A stretch of DNA of 64,000 bases, from NCBI GenBank assembly GCA_015501605.1, contig JADNRZ010000012.1, positions 248,001-312,000 on the forward strand. The letters run 5' to 3'. Within the stretch, counting starts at the first letter, position 1, and every line of letters begins with the position of its first letter. The notes beneath the pieces were generated by a model. That model was not told where the DNA came from. It did no database searches and saw nothing but the letters and a program-made list of their open reading frames with translations. This document shows positions 61,399 through 64,000 of this stretch, in pieces. The stretch is from Panaeolus papilionaceus. Its lineage: Eukaryota; Basidiomycota; Agaricomycetes; Agaricales. The position numbers and the translations under genes were made by a program.

Positions 61399-63244
61399 CT
61401 AGTCCGTACCAGTCGGGATATTCATGTGGGTCTGAAGCCGCCTAAGAAACTCTAATTTGTCCTCATCGCTTAATTCCTCGGCCCAAAAATGATCTTCATC
61501 GTCTTCACTTTCACTGCCTGTACTGGAAATGCTCTGATCAGACTGGTAATCAACCTTTATTAACCAATCGTCCGTTTCGTTGTTTATGTGGCATCGAAAT
61601 TCAAGATCCGACGTTGCGTAGAGTCTTGCGAGCGGCTCGCGCAAAAATGGTGTAAAAATCCAACAGTTTTTTAGGTCGTCTCCCGAGTCGAAAAAATGAT
61701 CGTCGTTGACGTCTGCCAGTGCATCTTCTTGTTTTACATCAGAAGCAAATTCGACGTTGATAAGCACCCTCTTGAGCATGGGGAAGTCTGCAGTCCCTTT
61801 TCCAAGTATCACCTCGTCCAGTTTTTCCCATTCGGTGAATGAAGGAGGAAGCAGCTCCGGGACTGACATCTCTAAGTCATCATCGATATTGTCGAGTTGT
61901 ATTTCCAAGAATTCGATGGTGTTGTTACCTTGAATGCTGGCCAGGGAGTTTGAAAGCGCTGTGATGATTGGAAGCCCCCTTTCGTAGGCATTCACATATC
62001 TGGGGTTTTTGGCTCCAAACCTAAGTTTGAAGTGCTTAAGTTGGAATCTGTGCTTCTGGAGGAACAGAGTCAACTTGAGCGCCAGGTCCGATGCAAGATC
62101 ATCCTCATTCGCATCATCTTCCATGGTCTCATCTACATCTTAAAATAGAGTCAACGAATCCTGCGGAGTGCTGAAACATCCATGAGCACGTACCATTGAG
62201 TATAAGTGCAAACCTCTCCAGATTTCGTATATGCTCGGAGTTGTCGTTGAGTATGTCTAAGACCTCGAGGCGATGCTCCTTGTAGTCAAGTCGCAGGGTT
62301 AAGTCCCGCAGAACAGGGAAGACAGGGATCTTTTTTTCTGACAAAATGCAGTATTCCATCCAAAAATCAACTTCATCGTCATCCAGTACCAATGTGTGAA
62401 GGTATTGAAAAACCACAAATCGGGGGGATCCTTTGAGAATATCCAGTGCATCTTCCTCGTCGATATATGATATGATGTCGACCATCTCGACCATCTCCAA
62501 TTGATGGCAGTATTTGATCATTGAACATGCAAAATTCCTTGAGTTCCGAACGACAAGTTTTCGGAGTGATGACGATTGGGAGCTGCGCGCTTGCATTTCA
62601 ATAGCTCCTTCTGGAGCGCCGTCGTGCCACATGGTTTCGCAATTGTTGAGCTCGAGGGATAGCAAGGTGGCTGTTGTCAGGATGACCCACATTTCGATGC
62701 CAGCTACATTGCTGATAGACAAGTTGACGAGCCCTTCTGTCCGCAGGCAAAATCCGTCGATAATCCCTTCGCATAATTCCATGCAGTCTGAGGCGGCGCA
62801 AGGGCTTTCATAAGGCTGATTTTCATGGCAAACGGGATGGATGATGTTGAGTGATGTTACTTTGGGAAGGATTTCAACAAGGGTACCAGTAGGACTAGCG
62901 TCGAGCTCAGCATCCTCTTCCTCATCAACGTCGTCCCCGCCAGAAGCGCAGATTTCGTAAATTACGTTTCGAACATACGTGGCCAGCAAGGGTCGATCGA
63001 CAAGGGAGTGATAGAGCTGGCAGCGTAATTTGTTCGCTTTTCCGTATGGTCCATATGTGACGGTGGAAAAAATGTGAGGTTGGCAGAAGATAACAAATGC
63101 TCGACAGACAAGACTGCATGCCTTCATTGCTGGTAAAAATTCTGCGTGTTCTCCATCTGCAAGCTCGTGAATGATAAGGCTAAAGACTTCGAGGGGGAAA
63201 ACCTCGCGGCCTAAAGCCAGGTTCCTGAATGCATTTGATGGCAT
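61399..63244 (-). CDS. F-box/LRR-type protein with acidic tail
   Basis: Two exons (63244-62194, 62132-61399) join in phase to give 594 residues. The N-terminus has an F-box-like motif (PLEVFSLIIHELADG, MKACSLVCRAFVIFCQPHIFSTV). The body has leucine-rich strands (LVNLSISNVAGIEMWV, LLSLELNNCETMW, LRKLVVRNSRNFA, LHTLVLDDDEVDFW, LRDLTLRLD). The C-terminal half continues with LRR-like segments (LKHFKLRFGAK, IEFLEIQLDNID, LKRVLINVEFA) and a very acidic end (TGSESEDDEDHFWAEELSDEDK). This is the usual structure of agaricomycete F-box proteins of unknown target. Reading through the intron would end the protein 22 residues later (FVDSILRCR), so splicing is needed for the C-terminal half. Confidence 0.8.
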
Positions 63245-63529
63245 AGAATCTAGGTCCCAGTAGCTCCAAGGTGCGTTTATGCTGTGGTGAAATTGATATG
63301 TTGACTAGGACCTAGGTTGCTCGGAGTTCAAATGATGGACGAAGGTGTGCTTCACGCCACAAATACCGCACGGCCGCCCAGCGCCTGACGGTGTTCTGAG
63401 TTGGAATCTGAGATTGAATCTGCGATAGAAAATAGGGGCTTTGACCGCCTCACTTTGCTCAGATAAGTAAACCAAAGCTTGCATTGAAAGTTCTCGAAAA
63501 TATTTCTAGAAAATATCCCAACAGCACAT

Positions 63530-64000
63530 TCAAGGGAATATAACCTTGCCTTGCTTCGCGGCAATCTTGGCCACGTAGATGGCCGTTTCACCCAGTATAA
63601 CGAGGCGTCCATCTCCAGCAAAAGCCATGTTGGCGGAGACGGTTCCGATGAAGAATTTACCGAGTAGAACGCCTTTCTTTGACCAAACCTGATATAGATT
63701 GAGTGTCGAAGCTTCACGCAGAACGAGAAGCTTGCGCTCACCTGAACTCCATCTCCACATCCAGAGTACACATTCCCATCGGCGTCCACTTGTACACCAT
63801 CAGGAATACCCGTATCAGTGTATGCAAACACTCTTCTATTTAAGAAGGTTTGTGTTTCTTCGTCAACGTCATAAGCGTAGCTGTTAAACGGATTAGCCAC
63901 CGAAGCATTAAATGCAAGCAAATCAACCGACATTGTGGCGGGTAGAGTCTGGTCAGTCGTCATACCAGCTGCACCGGTGTCGGTCCTATTATTAACAGGG
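63530..64000 (-). CDS. SMP-30/gluconolactonase-like protein, 5' end cut by window
   Basis: The frame enters from the right edge. The visible N-terminal part is NRTDTGAAGMTTDQTLPATMSVD, then VANPFNSYAYDVDEETQTFLNRRVFAYTDTGIPDGVQVDADGNVYSGCGDGVQ. An intron follows, and the last exon is VWSKKGVLLGKFFIGTVSANMAFAGDGRLVILGETAIYVAKIAAKQGKVIFP. DTGIPDGVQVDADGNVY is the metal-site region of SMP-30/lactonohydrolase beta-propellers (DG..D..G.....G), and SANMAFAGDGRLVI matches their last blade. These enzymes hydrolyse sugar lactones using a divalent metal. The start codon and the first blades lie outside the window. Confidence 0.85.

Overview
The window is nuclear DNA from a filamentous basidiomycete, most likely a mushroom-forming agaricomycete. 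The evidence is the gene structure (dense introns of about 41-75 nt with GT..AG ends and many microexons), compact genes on both strands, a class I hydrophobin, two F-box/LRR proteins, DUF6533-type membrane proteins, and a P-loop GTPase of the kind expanded in Agaricomycetes. It is chromosomal and eukaryotic: there are no operons, bacterial ribosome binding sites or CRISPR arrays. The gene models below were spliced by hand and checked for reading phase. Where I say a model is phase-consistent, every exon junction keeps one open frame.

Layout. 1-4080 holds no gene I can support. 4081-4605(-) is an 85-residue gene split into five tiny exons. 5352-7030(+) is an F-box protein and 7823-9193(+) is transaldolase. 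After a gene-poor stretch come a glutathione-transferase-like protein (12159-12996, +), a 12-exon leucine-rich-repeat protein (15254-19068, +), a nuclear-type BCP/PrxQ peroxiredoxin (19698-20687, +), a small membrane protein (20962-21498, -), a secreted protein (22622-23389, +), a class I hydrophobin (23595-24028, -) and a SAM methyltransferase (25034-26335, +).

26.4-39.0 kb is the most unusual part. Four paralogous DUF6533-type polytopic membrane proteins are arranged as two on the minus strand (one decayed, one intact) and two on the plus strand. They flank the mitochondrial succinate dehydrogenase iron-sulfur subunit gene (31798-33065, +). A 530-bp hAT-like MITE with a perfect 15-bp TIR and an 8-bp target duplication sits about 120 bp upstream of that gene's start codon.

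39.2-56.9 kb is mainly metabolic: 3-ketosteroid reductase (ERG27-like, -), intron-containing tRNA-Phe(GAA) (-), a secreted A1 aspartic protease (+), a mitochondrial dicarboxylate carrier (+), an EthD/dimeric-barrel-like protein (+), a tandem pair of Old Yellow Enzymes (+; the second has lost a usable last-intron donor), and a NIT2-type omega-amidase (-). The omega-amidase is head-to-head, about 59 bp between start codons, with a coiled-coil protein (+).

57.2-64.0 kb contains a P-loop GTPase fused to a helical region resembling fungal MLKL-type four-helix bundles (-), an inverted-repeat element (60526-61213), an F-box/LRR protein (-) and the 3' part of an SMP-30/gluconolactonase-like gene (-) that runs off the window.

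There is no obvious single pathway. The genes read as ordinary core metabolism interspersed with lineage-specific expansions (DUF6533, OYE, F-box, GTPase). The best candidates for something undescribed are the DUF6533 cluster around SDH2 with the MITE in its promoter, the GTPase-helical-bundle fusion, and the microexon gene.
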